Numbered from the stretch's first letter, positions 19,062-30,282 are shown. The stretch is 64,000 nucleotides of DNA from Vibrio aquaticus (GCF_003970385.1 NZ_RXZH01000007.1:176720-240719), one strand, 5' to 3'. Made by a program: numbers and translations. The notes: generated by a model from the letters alone, not told the origin.

Positions 19062-20471
19062 TTATTGAACCACTTCACCTGACTCGATCACTGTCTCGCG
19101 AACCACTTTAGTAAACTCAAGCGCTTCTTCGCGGATTTCATCCTCATCAACCGTAAGCATTTCGCGGTCTTTCATGATGATGTTGCCATCGACAATGGTG
19201 TGTTTCACGTTCGCAGAGTTTGCAGAGTAAACCAGTGCTGAATATGGATTGTAAACAGGGACCATGTTTGGCGCCTTGGTATCAACGACGATGATATCCG
19301 CCAGCTTGCCGACTTCCAGAGAGCCAATTTTATCTTCCATATGCAGTGCTTTCGCTGCGCCCATCGTCGCCATATCAATGACTTTGATTGGAGGCATAGC
19401 AGCACGGTCTTTGTTGACTAGCTTGTGAACCTTAGCCACTTGGTTGAACTCATCGATCGTGCTCAGTGTGTTACCTGACATCGGGCCGTCCGTACCTAGG
19501 CCAATACGTACATCTTCATCATACATTTTAAGTGCAGGTGAAACGCCTTTCGCTGATTTGATGTTCGCACTCATGTTGTGTGCCACGCCCATGTCAGATT
19601 CTTTAACCAGTTTGATGTCTTCATCATCAACTAAGATCATATGTGCGCCAACCAGGTTCTTGTTTAACGCACCGATGCTATGCATGTACTGAACTGGAGA
19701 TAGACCATCTGCACGTTTAGCAATTTTCTCTTCTTCACGGTGAGATTCTGCTAGGTGAATCATCACAGGTACATCGTGTTCTAGAGAGAGCTTCGCAACC
19801 TTCTGCAGAATCTCAGTGGTGTTTGTGTAAGGCGCATGTGGCGCGAAGGCTGGCGTAATACGTGGATGGTCTTTGTATTCTTCAATGAAGTTCAGCGCGT
19901 ACTTAATACCTTCTTCCGCGTTGGCTGCATCTGCCACAGGGAACTTAATCACGGTTTCGCCTAGCACAGCACGCATACCGATTTTATCGACGGTTTTCGC
20001 CACTTCATCTTCGAAGTAGTACATGTCTGCGTAAGTTGTTACGCCGCCCTTAACCATCTCTACGTTACCTAGGTTCGCGCCAATACGAACCATATCACGA
20101 GAAACCAGTTTAGCTTCAAGAGGGAAAATATAGCGGTGTAAGCGATCTGGCACATCATCCGCAAGAGAGCGGAACACCGTCATTGATACGTGAGTGTGAG
20201 TATTGATAAGACCAGGCATCACAATGTCGCCGTCAGCATCCAATACCTTCTTGGCTTTGTATTGCTTCTCTAGAGATTCGTCACCGACTGCGATGATTTT
20301 GTTGCCTTTTACTACAACAGTACCGTTTTCATAAACCGTTTTATCTTGGTTCATAGTCAGGACCATTGCATCAGTGATCATCAAGTCTACTTTTTCAGCA
20401 GCAGAAGTTGAAAAAGAAAAGAGGCCAAGACCAGCAATAGCAGTGGCAAGTATTGTGCGCTTCATACTCAT
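19062..20471 (-). CDS. Exported TRZ/ATZ-type amidohydrolase
   Basis: The protein is a metal-dependent amidohydrolase related to methylthioadenosine/S-adenosylhomocysteine deaminase and chlorohydrolases. The metal site is shown by HTHVSMT (two His), HLAESHREEE and GTDGPMSGN (Asp), in an 8-stranded barrel with flanking beta sandwich. I set the start at the ATG of MSMKRTILATA (469 residues). This gives a clear signal peptide with cleavage near STSA-AEKVD; a longer reading frame to 20561 would bury it. Family members are usually cytoplasmic, so a periplasmic location is unusual. The likely reaction is deamination or dechlorination of a ring nitrogen compound; the substrate is unknown. Confidence 0.8.
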   Translation of the reverse strand: MSMKRTILATAIAGLGLFSFSTSAAEKVDLMITDAMVLTMNQDKTVYENGTVVVKGNKIIAVGDESLEKQYKAKKVLDADGDIVMPGLINTHTHVSMTVFRSLADDVPDRLHRYIFPLEAKLVSRDMVRIGANLGNVEMVKGGVTTYADMYYFEDEVAKTVDKIGMRAVLGETVIKFPVADAANAEEGIKYALNFIEEYKDHPRITPAFAPHAPYTNTTEILQKVAKLSLEHDVPVMIHLAESHREEEKIAKRADGLSPVQYMHSIGALNKNLVGAHMILVDDEDIKLVKESDMGVAHNMSANIKSAKGVSPALKMYDEDVRIGLGTDGPMSGNTLSTIDEFNQVAKVHKLVNKDRAAMPPIKVIDMATMGAAKALHMEDKIGSLEVGKLADIIVVDTKAPNMVPVYNPYSALVYSANSANVKHTIVDGNIIMKDREMLTVDEDEIREEALEFTKVVRETVIESGEVVQ

Positions 20472-20723
20472 AGCGATACCCGTAATAGGAGGAACAAGGA
20501 AATTTGTCCGAATCATACTCCTGATATTTTTGTCTGCAATCGTTTGCTTTGTGGTTTGCACAGAAGTGTGATCTTTATCGTATGGTGTAAAGGGTTGTGA
20601 AGGTTGATGCTAAGTTATGAAAAAGCGGTGGAAAATTCCCTTTTTATCTCTAGCAAACTGTAGCTTACTGCATGAGTCAGATATACTAGATTTAATTCCC
20701 TTCCTTCTTAATTAGGCGTGCCT

Positions 20724-23180
20724 ATGTCAGACAATACCCATAATGACCCATTTGCAGCTCGTGAATCGGAAAATTATGAAAATCCGATCCCGAGCCGAGA
20801 GTACATTCTTGAATTTTTAAGCCAAGCAGGGGTTCCAATGAACCGTAATGACCTGTTTGAAGCGCTGAAGCTTTCAGGAGAAGATCACTACGAGGGGCTT
20901 CGCCGCAGACTTCGTGCTATGGAGCGTGATGGTCAGCTCGTGTTTACTCGTCGCCAGTGTTACGCATTGCCTGAAAAGCTCGAAATGATTAAAGGTTATG
21001 TCATTGGTCATAAAGATGGCCATGGTTGGGTTCGCCCAGAAGGAAGTGTCGGCAAAGACAATGACATCGTACTGCCACATCACCAGATGAAAAATATCAT
21101 CCATGGTGACTTTGTATTAGTGCAGCCAACAGATAACTCAAAACGTGGCCGTAAGGAAGGGCGATTGGTACGCGTTTTAGAAGAGCGTCAAACACAGATT
21201 GTGGGTCGTTTCTTCTTAGAGTATGGCTATTCTTACGTTGTGGCCGATGATTCTCGCATTTGCCAAGATATTCTGATCCCAAATGAGCTTCGTGCTGGTG
21301 CTCGTATGGGTAATGTCGTGGTGATTGAGATTACCGATCGTGGTTCTCGTTCACGTGGCATGATGGGTAAAGTGGTGGAAGTATTGGGCGAAAACATGGC
21401 GCCGGGTATGGAAACACAGATTGCGATTCGCACTCACCAAATTCCTCACGAATGGCCTGAAGCCGTTGATAAGCAGATTGAAGGCTTAGGTGAGGAAGTA
21501 CCAGAAGAAGCGAAAGTAGGACGCGTTGATTTACGTGATTTGCCACTCGTTACAATTGATGGCGAAGATGCGCGTGATTTCGATGATGCCGTATTCTGTG
21601 AAAAGAAAAAAAGTGGTGGCTGGCGTCTGTGGGTTGCGATTGCCGACGTAAGTTATTACGTTCGCCCAGACTCAGCGTTAGATAAAGAAGCGATTAACCG
21701 TGGTAACTCGGTTTACTTCCCATCACAAGTCGTGCCAATGCTACCAGAAGTGCTATCGAACGGCTTATGTTCACTCAACCCTCAGGTCGACCGACTGTGT
21801 ATGGTGTGTGAGATGACGATCTCGGAAACGGGTAAGCTCTCGGGTTACAAGCACTATGAAGCGGTGATGAACTCTCATGCACGTCTAACCTACAACAAGG
21901 TTCACGATATTCTAGAAGGGGATGAAGAGCTGCGTACTCGCTACGAGCCAGTCGTTCCTCATCTAGAAGAGCTGCACAGAATGTACAAAGTGCTTAAGCA
22001 TGCTCGTGATAATCGTGGCGCGATTGAGTTTGAGACGGTAGAAACTAAGTTTATCTTCAATGCTGAGCGTAAGATTGACAGCATTGAACCTGTGATTCGC
22101 AATGACGCTCATAAGCTGATCGAAGAGTGTATGATTCTGGCCAATATCGCCTCTGCGTCTTTAGTCGAGAAAGCGAAAGAAGCGGCGCTATATCGTATTC
22201 ACGAATCTCCGGGTGAACTGCGTCTGCAAGGTTTCCGTGATTTCCTTGGTGAGCTAGGTTTGCACCTAAATGGTGGTTTAGAGCCATCGCCAACGGACTA
22301 CGCTGATCTGATTAAGCTGATAGCCGAGCGTCAAGATAAAGAGTTAATTCAAACGATGCTGCTTCGCTCAATGAAGCAGGCAGTATATAACGCCGATAAC
22401 TGTGGTCACTTTGGTCTGGCACTTAAACGTTATGCGCACTTTACGTCACCAATTCGACGCTACCCTGACTTATTGCTGCATCGCGCAATCAAATACCTTA
22501 TCGCAAAAGAAAACGGCACACTGAAAGATCGTTGGACGCCAACGGGTGGATACCACTACTCGTTTGATGATATGGACTTCTACGGTGAGCAGTGTTCTAT
22601 GACAGAGCGCCGTGCTGATGATGCGACCCGTGAAGTGTCAGATTGGCTTAAGTGTGAATACATGCAAGATCATGTTGGTGAAGAGCTCGATGGCGTGATT
22701 GCCAATGTGACCGGCTTTGGCTTCTTTGTGCGATTAACTGACCTACACATTGATGGCTTAGTGCATATTTCAGCACTGGCCAACGATTACTATCAATTTG
22801 ATCCGATTGGTCAAAGACTGATTGGTGAAAGCTTTGGTGCTATCTACCGATTAGGCGATGCGGTTAAAGTGAAAGTGCTGGCGGTAAACCTTGATGATCG
22901 CCAAATTGACTTTGAATTAGTCGGTACAAGTCGTAAGCTACGCGGCGAAGGAAAGACCGCCAAGAAGCGAGCGGCAGAGGCTAAGAGAAAAGCCAAAGAG
23001 AAAAAACGTGCGGCAACCAAAGGTGGTCGTAAGGCGAGCCCAGAGGTTGAGCCTACTAAGCGACCTGAAAAACCAGAGTCACAAGGCGCGGCTAAAAAAC
23101 CGAAAGTGACCAAGGCTCGTAAGAAAAAGCCGGGCGCTAAACCAAAGAAAACCAAGCGTAGCCCAAAGCCAGCACAGTAA
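20724..23180 (+). CDS. rnr: Ribonuclease R
   Basis: The 818-residue 3'-5' exoribonuclease degrades structured RNA and works with trans-translation. In order it has an N-terminal helix-turn-helix region (1-90), two cold-shock domains, the RNB catalytic domain (about 255-590, with [13 protein letters not shown] carrying the Mg aspartates), an S1 domain near 640-725 and a Lys/Arg-rich tail of about 90 residues. I chose the ATG at 20724, which has TAGG 7 bases upstream, over the GTG at 20718. rlmB follows after 23 bases, as in E. coli. Confidence 0.96.
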   Translation: MSDNTHNDPFAARESENYENPIPSREYILEFLSQAGVPMNRNDLFEALKLSGEDHYEGLRRRLRAMERDGQLVFTRRQCYALPEKLEMIKGYVIGHKDGHGWVRPEGSVGKDNDIVLPHHQMKNIIHGDFVLVQPTDNSKRGRKEGRLVRVLEERQTQIVGRFFLEYGYSYVVADDSRICQDILIPNELRAGARMGNVVVIEITDRGSRSRGMMGKVVEVLGENMAPGMETQIAIRTHQIPHEWPEAVDKQIEGLGEEVPEEAKVGRVDLRDLPLVTIDGEDARDFDDAVFCEKKKSGGWRLWVAIADVSYYVRPDSALDKEAINRGNSVYFPSQVVPMLPEVLSNGLCSLNPQVDRLCMVCEMTISETGKLSGYKHYEAVMNSHARLTYNKVHDILEGDEELRTRYEPVVPHLEELHRMYKVLKHARDNRGAIEFETVETKFIFNAERKIDSIEPVIRNDAHKLIEECMILANIASASLVEKAKEAALYRIHESPGELRLQGFRDFLGELGLHLNGGLEPSPTDYADLIKLIAERQDKELIQTMLLRSMKQAVYNADNCGHFGLALKRYAHFTSPIRRYPDLLLHRAIKYLIAKENGTLKDRWTPTGGYHYSFDDMDFYGEQCSMTERRADDATREVSDWLKCEYMQDHVGEELDGVIANVTGFGFFVRLTDLHIDGLVHISALANDYYQFDPIGQRLIGESFGAIYRLGDAVKVKVLAVNLDDRQIDFELVGTSRKLRGEGKTAKKRAAEAKRKAKEKKRAATKGGRKASPEVEPTKRPEKPESQGAAKKPKVTKARKKKPGAKPKKTKRSPKPAQ

Positions 23181-23203
23181 GAATTAACCCAATAGGTTTT
23201 TAA

Positions 23204-23944
23204 ATGAGTAACGAATTTATCTACGGTATTCACGCAGTAAAAGCAGTCTTAGAGCGTGAACCTGAGCGTTTTATCGAAGCATTTGTGCTGAAAGGTCGTC
23301 AAGATGACCGTTTAATGCCGATTTTAAATGAGCTGCAAGTGTGTGGCGTGTCGATTCAACAAATGACACGTAAGACACTGGATGACAAAGCGCGTGGTGC
23401 CAACCACCAAGGCATCATGGCCCGAGTTAAACCGGCTAAGCAGCTGAATGAAAATGATCTCGATGACATTCTTGCTAAGCATGAAGCGCCACTATTACTG
23501 GTTCTTGATGGCGTAACGGATCCACATAACCTAGGCGCATGTTTACGTAATGCGGATGCGGCTGGTGTGGCTGCGGTTATCGTACCAAAGGACAAGTCAG
23601 CAAATATTACTGCTACAGTCAGTAAAGTTGCATGCGGCGCAGCCGAAGCCGTACCTTTGGTTCGAGTGACGAACTTGGCACGTACCATGCGCACACTGCA
23701 AGAGCAGGGCGTTTGGTTTGTGGGTACAGCGGGTGAAGCAACTCAAGATATCTACCAAGCGAAGCTAACGGGCTCACTTGCTATCGTAATGGGCGCAGAA
23801 GGTGACGGCATGCGTCGCCTAACCCGTGAAACATGTGATGACCTGATCAAGATTCCTATGGCGGGCAGTGTTTCAAGCTTGAACGTATCTGTTGCTTCGG
23901 GCGTTTGTCTATTTGAAGCCGTGCGTCAGCGTTTAGCTCAATAG
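23204..23944 (+). CDS. rlmB: 23S rRNA (guanosine-2251-2'-O)-methyltransferase
   Basis: The 246-residue SpoU/TrmH-type SPOUT methyltransferase modifies G2251 of 23S rRNA in the P-loop of the large subunit. The N-terminal substrate-binding domain starts [12 protein letters not shown]. The SAM-binding knot motifs are [33 protein letters not shown] and [16 protein letters not shown]. It is the second gene of an rnr-rlmB pair and is followed by a strong terminator. Confidence 0.96.
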   Translation: MSNEFIYGIHAVKAVLEREPERFIEAFVLKGRQDDRLMPILNELQVCGVSIQQMTRKTLDDKARGANHQGIMARVKPAKQLNENDLDDILAKHEAPLLLVLDGVTDPHNLGACLRNADAAGVAAVIVPKDKSANITATVSKVACGAAEAVPLVRVTNLARTMRTLQEQGVWFVGTAGEATQDIYQAKLTGSLAIVMGAEGDGMRRLTRETCDDLIKIPMAGSVSSLNVSVASGVCLFEAVRQRLAQ

Positions 23945-23967
23945 CATTACTACAATTATACTTAGTA

Positions 23968-24003
23968 AAGCGCAGGCTGTTTGTTCAGCCTGCGCTTTTT
24001 TGG
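23968..24003 (+). terminator. Intrinsic terminator of rnr-rlmB
   Basis: A 12-bp stem, AAAGCGCAGGCT with AGCCTGCGCTTT, is followed by a T-run. Confidence 0.9.
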
Positions 24004-24020
24004 TTTAGGCCTTAAAGGCA

Positions 24021-24110
24021 CGTCATTCCATAGACCGAAGAATGAGGGAGTAGGGAATCTCGCAACGAATTCGACTAGCTTTTAGTTTTAAGAGACTCGG
24101 ACTCCTCCCC
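24021..24110. repeat. Vibrio-type intergenic palindromic repeat, copy 2
   Basis: CGTCATTCC at 24021 and TAGGGAATCTC at 24051-24061 match the reverse complement of the element between astC and astA, with an inverted repeat ATTCCATA / TAGGGAAT (one mismatch). The right half is degenerate. It lies between the rlmB terminator and the S10 promoter. Confidence 0.55.
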
Positions 24111-24140
24111 CACATTACGCGATTAATTTTCAAACAGCAC

Positions 24141-24168
24141 TTGCATGTAAAACTGTGATCTGTATAAT
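24141..24168 (+). promoter_or_regulatory. S10 operon promoter
   Basis: TTGCAT, 16 bases, then TATAAT (24163-24168) gives a good sigma-70 promoter about 300 bases before rpsJ, leaving a long 5' leader as in the E. coli S10 operon. Confidence 0.75.
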
Positions 24169-24174
24169 GCGTCG

Positions 24175-24783
<609 letters not shown>

Positions 24784-24797
24784 GGGAGATTAGAAGA

Positions 24798-25427
24798 ATG
24801 ATTGGTCTAATCGGTCGTAAAGTGGGCATGACCCGCGTATTTACTGAAGAAGGCGTTTCTATCCCAGTAACAGTTGTTGAGGTTGAAGCTAACCGTGTTT
24901 CTCAAGTTAAAACTCTTGAGACAGATGGCTACGCAGCAATCCAGGTAACTACTGGTGCTAAGAAAGCTAACCGCGTATCTAAGCCAGAAGCAGGTCACTT
25001 TGCTAAAGCTGGTGTTGAAGCTGGTCGTGGTCTTTGGGAATTCCGTTTGGAAAACGATGAAGAGTTCGCAGTTGGCGCTGAGCTAACAGTTGAACTATTC
25101 AACGAAACAAAGAAAGTAGACGTTACTGGTACATCTAAGGGTAAAGGTTTCCAAGGCGCTGTTAAGCGTTGGAACTTCCGTACTCAAGATATGACTCACG
25201 GTAACTCATTGTCTCACCGTGCTCCTGGTTCTATTGGCCAATGTCAAACTCCAGGTCGCGTATTTAAAGGCAAGAAAATGGCAGGTCACATGGGTGCTGA
25301 GCGTGTAACGACTCAAAACCTAGAGATCGTACGTGTTGACGCTGAGCGCAATCTGCTTCTTATTAAAGGTGCAGTCCCAGGCGCAACTGGCGGTAACGTG
25401 ATCGTTAAACCAGCTGTTAAAGCATAA
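24798..25427 (+). CDS. rplC: Ribosomal protein L3 (uL3)
   Basis: The 209-residue large-subunit protein binds early in 50S assembly and reaches toward the peptidyl-transferase centre. It starts [15 protein letters not shown]. The [20 protein letters not shown] block is the conserved extension, which in E. coli contains the glutamine methylated by PrmB. It follows rpsJ by 14 bases with a GGGAG ribosome site. Family length and sequence are ordinary. Confidence 0.98.
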   Translation: MIGLIGRKVGMTRVFTEEGVSIPVTVVEVEANRVSQVKTLETDGYAAIQVTTGAKKANRVSKPEAGHFAKAGVEAGRGLWEFRLENDEEFAVGAELTVELFNETKKVDVTGTSKGKGFQGAVKRWNFRTQDMTHGNSLSHRAPGSIGQCQTPGRVFKGKKMAGHMGAERVTTQNLEIVRVDAERNLLLIKGAVPGATGGNVIVKPAVKA

Positions 25428-25444
25428 CGTCTCAGGAGTAAGTA

Positions 25445-26047
25445 ATGGAACTAATGGTTAAAGGTGCTGATGCACTAACTGTTTCCGAAACTACTTTCGG
25501 ACGTGAGTTTAACGAAGCTCTTGTACACCAAGTAGTTGTTGCATTTGCAGCAGGTGCTCGTCAAGGTACTCGTGCTCAGAAAACACGTTCAGAAGTTTCT
25601 GGCGGTGGCGCTAAGCCATGGCGTCAAAAAGGTACTGGCCGTGCGCGTGCTGGTACTATCCGTAGCCCAATCTGGCGTACAGGTGGTGTTACTTTTGCTG
25701 CGAAACCACAAGATCACAGCCAAAAAGTAAACAAAAAAATGTACCGTGGTGCTATGAAGAGCATTCTTTCTGAGCTAGTTCGTCAAGAGCGTCTAATCGT
25801 TGTTGATAACTTCTCAGTAGAAGCACCAAAGACTAAAGAACTAGTTGCTAAGCTTAAAGAGCTTGAGCTAACTGACGCTTTAATCGTGACTAGCGAAGTA
25901 GATGAGAACCTATTCTTAGCTGCTCGTAACCTATACAAAGTTGACGCACGTGACGTAGCTGGTATTGACCCAGTTTCTCTAATTGCGTTTGACAAAGTTG
26001 TAATTACTGCTGATGCAGTTAAACAAGTAGAGGAGATGCTAGCATGA
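25445..26047 (+). CDS. rplD: Ribosomal protein L4 (uL4), S10-operon repressor
   Basis: The 200-residue protein lines the nascent-chain exit tunnel. Free L4 also represses its own operon through the leader RNA upstream of rpsJ, by both attenuation and translational block in E. coli. The extended loop is [23 protein letters not shown] lies 6-7 bases before the ATG. Its last 4 bases overlap rplW, so the two are translationally coupled. Confidence 0.98.
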   Translation: MELMVKGADALTVSETTFGREFNEALVHQVVVAFAAGARQGTRAQKTRSEVSGGGAKPWRQKGTGRARAGTIRSPIWRTGGVTFAAKPQDHSQKVNKKMYRGAMKSILSELVRQERLIVVDNFSVEAPKTKELVAKLKELELTDALIVTSEVDENLFLAARNLYKVDARDVAGIDPVSLIAFDKVVITADAVKQVEEMLA

Positions 26048-26346
26048 TCACTGAAGAGCGTATCCTAAAAGTTCTACGTGCACCGCACATCTCTGAAAAA
26101 GCAACTATGGCAGCTGAGAAAGCGAACACTATCGTTTTCAAAGTAGCTAAAGATGCAACTAAAAAAGAGATCAAAGCAGCTGTAGAAAAGCTATTTGAAG
26201 TTGAAGTTAAGTCTGTAAATACTCTTATTACTAAGGGTAAGACCAAACGTCAGGGTCTACGCCAAGGTCGCCGCAGCGACGTTAAGAAAGCGTACGTTAC
26301 TCTGAAAGAAGGTCAAGATCTTGACTTCGTTGGCGGCGCGGAATAA
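26044..26346 (+). CDS. rplW: Ribosomal protein L23 (uL23)
   Basis: The 100-residue protein sits at the exit of the peptide tunnel and is the docking site for trigger factor and the signal recognition particle. The start [20 protein letters not shown] and the loop [13 protein letters not shown] are typical. Its ATG overlaps the end of rplD (ATGA-like 4-base overlap). The length equals the E. coli protein. Confidence 0.98.
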
Positions 26347-26361
26347 CAGGAGTAGTTAAGA

Positions 26362-27186
26362 ATGGCTATTGTTAAATGTAAGCCGACTTCCCCTGGTCGT
26401 CGTCACGTTGTAAAAGTTGTTAACGCTGACCTACACAAGGGTAAGCCATACGCACCTCTTCTAGAGAAAAACTCTAAGAACGGTGGTCGTAACAACAACG
26501 GTCGTATCACAGTACGTCACATCGGCGGTGGTCACAAGCACCACTACCGTGTAATTGACTTCAAACGTACTAAAGACGGTATCCCAGCGAAAGTTGAGCG
26601 TCTTGAATACGATCCAAACCGTAGCGCTAACATCGCTCTAGTTCTGTACGCAGACGGTGAGCGTCGTTACATCCTAGCACCTAAAGGTGTTAACGCAGGT
26701 GATGCTATCCAGTCAGGTGTTGATGCACCAATCAAAGCTGGTAACACTCTACCAATGCGTAACATCCCAGTAGGTTCAACTGTACACAACGTTGAACTAA
26801 AACCTGGTAAAGGTGGTCAGCTAGCTCGTTCGGCTGGTGCATATGCTCAAATCGTTGCTCGCGACGGTGCATACGTAACTATCCGTCTACGTTCTGGCGA
26901 AATGCGCAAAGTACTTTCTGAAGGTCGTGCAACGATCGGTGAAGTTGGTAACTCTGAGCACATGCTACGTGAACTTGGTAAAGCTGGTGCTAACCGCTGG
27001 CGCGGTGTTCGTCCAACCGTTCGCGGTGTGGTAATGAACCCAGTAGACCACCCACACGGTGGTGGTGAAGGCCGTACATCTGGTGGTCGTCACCCAGTTT
27101 CACCTTGGGGTCAGCCAACTAAAGGCTTCAAGACTCGTAAGAACAAACGCACTGACAAGTACATCGTACGTCGTCGTAACAAGTAA
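26362..27186 (+). CDS. rplB: Ribosomal protein L2 (uL2)
   Basis: The 274-residue protein is among the most conserved of the large subunit and is needed for subunit joining and peptidyl transfer. [14 protein letters not shown] near residue 225 includes the His important for activity, and the C-terminus ends in a basic tail. An OB-fold and an SH3-like domain make up the core. CAGGAG lies ahead of the start, and rpsS follows after 21 bases. Confidence 0.98.
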   Translation: MAIVKCKPTSPGRRHVVKVVNADLHKGKPYAPLLEKNSKNGGRNNNGRITVRHIGGGHKHHYRVIDFKRTKDGIPAKVERLEYDPNRSANIALVLYADGERRYILAPKGVNAGDAIQSGVDAPIKAGNTLPMRNIPVGSTVHNVELKPGKGGQLARSAGAYAQIVARDGAYVTIRLRSGEMRKVLSEGRATIGEVGNSEHMLRELGKAGANRWRGVRPTVRGVVMNPVDHPHGGGEGRTSGGRHPVSPWGQPTKGFKTRKNKRTDKYIVRRRNK

Positions 27187-27207
27187 TCTATATAAAGAGG
27201 AATCGCC

Positions 27208-27486
27208 ATGCCACGTTCTCTCAAGAAAGGTCCATTTATTGACCTACACTTGCTGAAGAAGGTAGAGAAAGCGGTGGAAAGCGGAGACAAAAAGCCTATT
27301 AAGACTTGGTCCCGTCGTTCAATGATCATCCCATCAATGATTGGTTTGACCATCGCTGTCCATAATGGTCGTCAGCACGTACCAGTTTTCGTTACCGAAG
27401 AAATGATCGGTCACAAACTGGGTGAATTCGCACCAACTCGTACTTACCGCGGCCATGTCGTGGATAAGAAAGCGAAGAAGCGTTAA
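27208..27486 (+). CDS. rpsS: Ribosomal protein S19 (uS19)
   Basis: The 92-residue protein of the 30S head contacts S13 and helps hold the A-site and P-site tRNAs. The sequence begins [18 protein letters not shown] and includes [17 protein letters not shown], the family signature. AGAGGAA lies 7 bases before the ATG. It is the fifth gene after rpsJ in the usual S10 order. Confidence 0.98.
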   Translation: MPRSLKKGPFIDLHLLKKVEKAVESGDKKPIKTWSRRSMIIPSMIGLTIAVHNGRQHVPVFVTEEMIGHKLGEFAPTRTYRGHVVDKKAKKR

Positions 27487-27496
27487 GGAGTAGATA

Positions 27497-27829
27497 ATGG
27501 AAGCACTAGCTAAACATAACTTTGCTCGCATTTCGCCTCAGAAAGCTCGCTTAGTTGCGGATCAAATTCGTGGTAAATCTGTAGACCAGGCTCTAGAAAT
27601 TCTAACGTTCAGCAACAAAAAAGCTGCTGAACTGATCAAGAAAGTTCTTGAGTCAGCTATCGCTAACGCGGAGCACAATGAAGGCGCAGATATCGACGAT
27701 CTAAATGTCGCAAAAATCTTCGTAGATGAAGGCCCGATCATGAAGCGTATTATGCCTCGTGCTAAAGGTCGTGCGGATCGTATCTTGAAGCGTTCTAGCC
27801 ACATCACTGTTGTTGTTGCAGATCGCTAA
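27497..27829 (+). CDS. rplV: Ribosomal protein L22 (uL22)
   Basis: The 110-residue protein forms part of the exit tunnel with a long beta-hairpin loop. [22 protein letters not shown] is the conserved start. The hairpin [21 protein letters not shown] lies near residues 80-100, where deletions give macrolide resistance in other bacteria; it is intact here. rpsS ends 10 bases upstream, with AAGGAG before the start. Confidence 0.98.
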   Translation: MEALAKHNFARISPQKARLVADQIRGKSVDQALEILTFSNKKAAELIKKVLESAIANAEHNEGADIDDLNVAKIFVDEGPIMKRIMPRAKGRADRILKRSSHITVVVADR

Positions 27830-27848
27830 GAGACTAGGAGAGTAAGCA

Positions 27849-28547
27849 ATGGGTCAAAAAGTACATCCAAATGGTATTCGTCTAGGCATCGTTAAGCCTT
27901 GGAATGCTACATGGTTTGCTAACACCAAAGATTTCGCTGACAACCTAGACGGCGACTTCAAGGTACGTCAGTTCCTTACAAGTGAACTGAAAAAAGCATC
28001 ACTTTCACGCATCGTTATCGAGCGTCCTGCTAAGAGCATCCGTGTGACTATTCACACTGCTCGTCCAGGCGTAGTAATCGGTAAGAAAGGTGAAGACGTA
28101 GAGAAACTACGTGCAGCTGTAGCTAAAATCGCAGGTGTACCAGCGCAGATTAACATCGCTGAAGTACGTAAGCCTGAGCTAGATGCACAGCTTGTTGGTG
28201 ATAGCATCGCGTCTCAGCTAGAGCGTCGTGTTATGTTCCGTCGTGCTATGAAGCGCGCGGTACAAAACGCTATGCGTCTAGGCGCTAAAGGCATCAAAGT
28301 AGAAGTAAGTGGTCGTCTAGGCGGCGCTGAAATCGCACGTTCTGAGTGGTACCGTGAAGGTCGTGTACCTCTACACACTCTACGTGCTGACATTGATTAC
28401 GCAACTTCTTCGGCTCACACTCAATACGGTGTGATCGGCATTAAGACTTGGATCTTCAAAGGTGAGATCCTAGGCGGTATGCCTGCAGCTAACGCTGTAG
28501 AGCCTAAAGGCGATAAGCCTAAGAAGCAGCGCAAAGGCCGTAAGTAA
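27849..28547 (+). CDS. rpsC: Ribosomal protein S3 (uS3)
   Basis: The 232-residue protein has an N-terminal KH domain ([15 protein letters not shown] near residue 80) that contacts mRNA at the entry channel, and a C-terminal domain joining S10 and S14. With S4 and S5 it forms the mRNA helicase ring. The tail [14 protein letters not shown] is basic. AGGAG lies before the ATG, and rplP follows after 11 bases. Confidence 0.98.
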   Translation: MGQKVHPNGIRLGIVKPWNATWFANTKDFADNLDGDFKVRQFLTSELKKASLSRIVIERPAKSIRVTIHTARPGVVIGKKGEDVEKLRAAVAKIAGVPAQINIAEVRKPELDAQLVGDSIASQLERRVMFRRAMKRAVQNAMRLGAKGIKVEVSGRLGGAEIARSEWYREGRVPLHTLRADIDYATSSAHTQYGVIGIKTWIFKGEILGGMPAANAVEPKGDKPKKQRKGRK

Positions 28548-28558
28548 GGAGTCGACAG

Positions 28559-28969
28559 ATGCTACAACCTAAACGTACTAAGTTCCGTAAGGTTCAGACT
28601 GGTCGTAACCGTGGTCTAGCTAAAGGTACTGATGTAAGCTTCGGCGAATTCGGTCTTAAAGCTACTGGCCGTGGTCGTCTAACTGCTCGTCAAATCGAAG
28701 CGGCACGTCGTGCAATGACACGTCACGTTAAGCGTCAAGGTAAAATCTGGATCCGTGTGTTCCCAGACAAGCCTATCACAGAAAAACCACTTGAAGTTCG
28801 TCAGGGTAAGGGTAAAGGTAACGTTGAGTACTGGGTAGCCCAAATCCAACCTGGTAAGGTTATGTACGAAATGGGTGGTGTACCTGAAGAGTTGGCACGT
28901 GAAGCGTTCCGCCTAGCGGCTCGTAAACTGCCATTCAAAACTACATTTGTAACTAAGCAGGTGATGTGA
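28559..28969 (+). CDS. rplP: Ribosomal protein L16 (uL16)
   Basis: The 136-residue protein helps place tRNA in the A site and completes 50S assembly late. It begins [19 protein letters not shown]. The region [21 protein letters not shown] includes the arginine that is hydroxylated in E. coli. Its stop codon overlaps the rpmC start by one base (TGATG), so the pair is coupled. Confidence 0.98.
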   Translation: MLQPKRTKFRKVQTGRNRGLAKGTDVSFGEFGLKATGRGRLTARQIEAARRAMTRHVKRQGKIWIRVFPDKPITEKPLEVRQGKGKGNVEYWVAQIQPGKVMYEMGGVPEELAREAFRLAARKLPFKTTFVTKQVM

Positions 28970-29160
28970 TGAAAGCACAAGATCTACGCGAGAAAAGCGT
29001 TGAAGAGCTTAACGCTGAGCTATTGAATTTGCTACGCGAACAGTTCAACCTGCGCATGCAGGCTGCGACTGGTCAGCTACAGCAAACTCATACTCTGAAA
29101 GCTGTACGCCGTGATATCGCACGTGTGAAAACTGTTTTGACTGAGAAGGCAGGCGCATAA
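28969..29160 (+). CDS. rpmC: Ribosomal protein L29 (uL29)
   Basis: The 63-residue protein forms a helical hairpin at the tunnel exit next to L23. [19 protein letters not shown] and [25 protein letters not shown] are family-typical. I chose the ATG at 28969, which overlaps the rplP stop by one base, rather than the GTG one codon upstream. Its stop overlaps the rpsQ ATG by one base. Confidence 0.97.
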   Translation: MKAQDLREKSVEELNAELLNLLREQFNLRMQAATGQLQQTHTLKAVRRDIARVKTVLTEKAGA

Positions 29161-29414
29161 TGAGCGAAGTAAAACGTACTCAACAAGGTCGTGTAGTTAG
29201 CGACAAGATGGACAAGTCTATCGTAGTTGCTATCGAGCGCATGGTTAAACACCCAATTTACGGTAAATACGTAAAGCGCACGACTAAAGTACACGCACAT
29301 GACGAGAACAACGAATGTGGCCTAGGCGACAACGTTGAAATCGCAGAGTGTCGTCCACTGTCTAAGACTAAGTCTTGGACTTTGGTAAAAGTTCTAGAAA
29401 AAGCTAAAGGTTAA
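29160..29414 (+). CDS. rpsQ: Ribosomal protein S17 (uS17)
   Basis: The 84-residue OB-fold protein binds 16S rRNA early in 30S assembly. [18 protein letters not shown] and the [23 protein letters not shown] block are conserved. The start TAATG overlaps the rpmC stop. It is the last gene of the S10 operon; a strong terminator follows it, before the spc operon. Confidence 0.98.
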   Translation: MSEVKRTQQGRVVSDKMDKSIVVAIERMVKHPIYGKYVKRTTKVHAHDENNECGLGDNVEIAECRPLSKTKSWTLVKVLEKAKG

Positions 29415-29436
29415 TCTTCGGCTAATTCTATGAAAT

Positions 29437-29477
29437 TAAACGGCTCCAAAATTATTTTTGGAGCCGTTTATTTTTTG
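29437..29477 (+). terminator. Terminator at the end of the S10 operon
   Basis: A stem of about 15 bp, TAAACGGCTCCAAAA with TTTTGGAGCCGTTTA, is followed by TTTTTT. It separates rpsQ from rplN, so the S10 and spc operons are independently transcribed here. Confidence 0.9.
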
Positions 29478-29499
29478 ACTACCCAATTCGAAAAAAGGG

Positions 29500-29508
29500 T
29501 GGTACAAT
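29500..29508 (+). promoter_or_regulatory. spc operon promoter (extended -10)
   Basis: TGG-TACAAT is an extended -10 element. TTGACT at 29475-29480 is a fine -35 sequence but lies 22 bases away, too far for a standard promoter, so the extended -10 is probably the main determinant. The rplN ATG is about 72 bases downstream. Confidence 0.6.
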
Positions 29509-29579
29509 TCGCGTCCCTTTTAAAGAGGCAGCCCGACCCGAGAGGGTCTAGTTTTTTTTATATTTAGCGGAGCACTAAC

Positions 29580-29951
29580 ATGATCCAAATGCAAAGTATG
29601 CTGGACGCAGCTGATAACTCAGGCGCACGCAGCGTAATGTGTATTAAGGTTCTGGGTGGCTCTCACCGCCGTTATGCACATATCGGTGACGTTATCAAAG
29701 TTACTGTTAAGGAAGCAATTCCTCGCGGTAAAGTTAAGAAAGGTGACGTTCTGAAGGCGGTGGTAGTGCGCACCCGTAAAGGCGTACGTCGTCCTGACGG
29801 TTCTGTCATTCGCTTCGACCGAAACGCTTGCGTATTGTTGAACGACAACACTGAGCAACCAATCGGTACACGTATCTTTGGTCCTGTGACACGCGAACTT
29901 CGTGGCGATAAGTTCATGAAGATCGTTTCACTGGCTCCAGAAGTTCTGTAA
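29580..29951 (+). CDS. rplN: Ribosomal protein L14 (uL14)
   Basis: The 123-residue protein lies at the subunit interface and forms bridge B8 with the 30[23 protein letters not shown] is the conserved start, and the [16 protein letters not shown] end is typical. It is the first gene of the spc operon; the next gene follows after 13 bases. AGCGGAGC precedes the ATG. Confidence 0.98.
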
Positions 29952-29964
29952 GGAGCACGTAGAA

Positions 29965-30282
29965 ATGGCAGCTAAAATCCGTCGTAATGACGAAGTAATC
30001 GTTCTTGCTGGTAAAGACAAAGGCAAGAAAGGTAAAGTAACTAAGGTTCTAGCAACCGGTAAAGTTATCGTTGAAGGTATCAACCTTGTTAAGAAGCACC
30101 AAAAGCCGGTTCCGGCTCTAGGTCAACAAGGTGGCATCGTTGAACAAGAAGCAGCAATTGATGCTTCTAACGTTGCAATCTTTAACGCAGCTACTGGTAA
30201 AGCTGACCGTATCGGTTTCCGTTTTGAAGATGGTAAGAAAGTACGTTTCTTTAAGTCTAACAACGAAATCGTTTCTAACTAA
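29965..30282 (+). CDS. rplX: Ribosomal protein L24 (uL24)
   Basis: The 105-residue KOW-domain protein is an assembly initiator for the large subunit. [21 protein letters not shown] is the KOW motif near residues 7-27. AAGGAGC lies before the ATG. In E. coli the S8 repressor site of the spc operon lies at the rplX-rplE junction just downstream. The same spot here (30283-30330) is a candidate, but I could not prove the fold. Confidence 0.97.
   Translation: MAAKIRRNDEVIVLAGKDKGKKGKVTKVLATGKVIVEGINLVKKHQKPVPALGQQGGIVEQEAAIDASNVAIFNAATGKADRIGFRFEDGKKVRFFKSNNEIVSN

Noticed and set aside
22844..23233. A 129-codon minus-strand frame opposite the rnr tail
   Set aside because: It mirrors the Lys/Arg-rich tail of RNase R and gives a low-complexity protein of Phe, Leu and Ala. 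There is no ribosome site or family match.
24021..24110. An insertion sequence near the S10 operon
   Set aside because: No transposase frame or target duplication is present; it is a short palindromic repeat.
29475..29508. A standard -35/-10 promoter using TTGACT with TACAAT
   Set aside because: The spacing of 22 bases is too long for a usual sigma-70 promoter, so I report an extended -10 instead.
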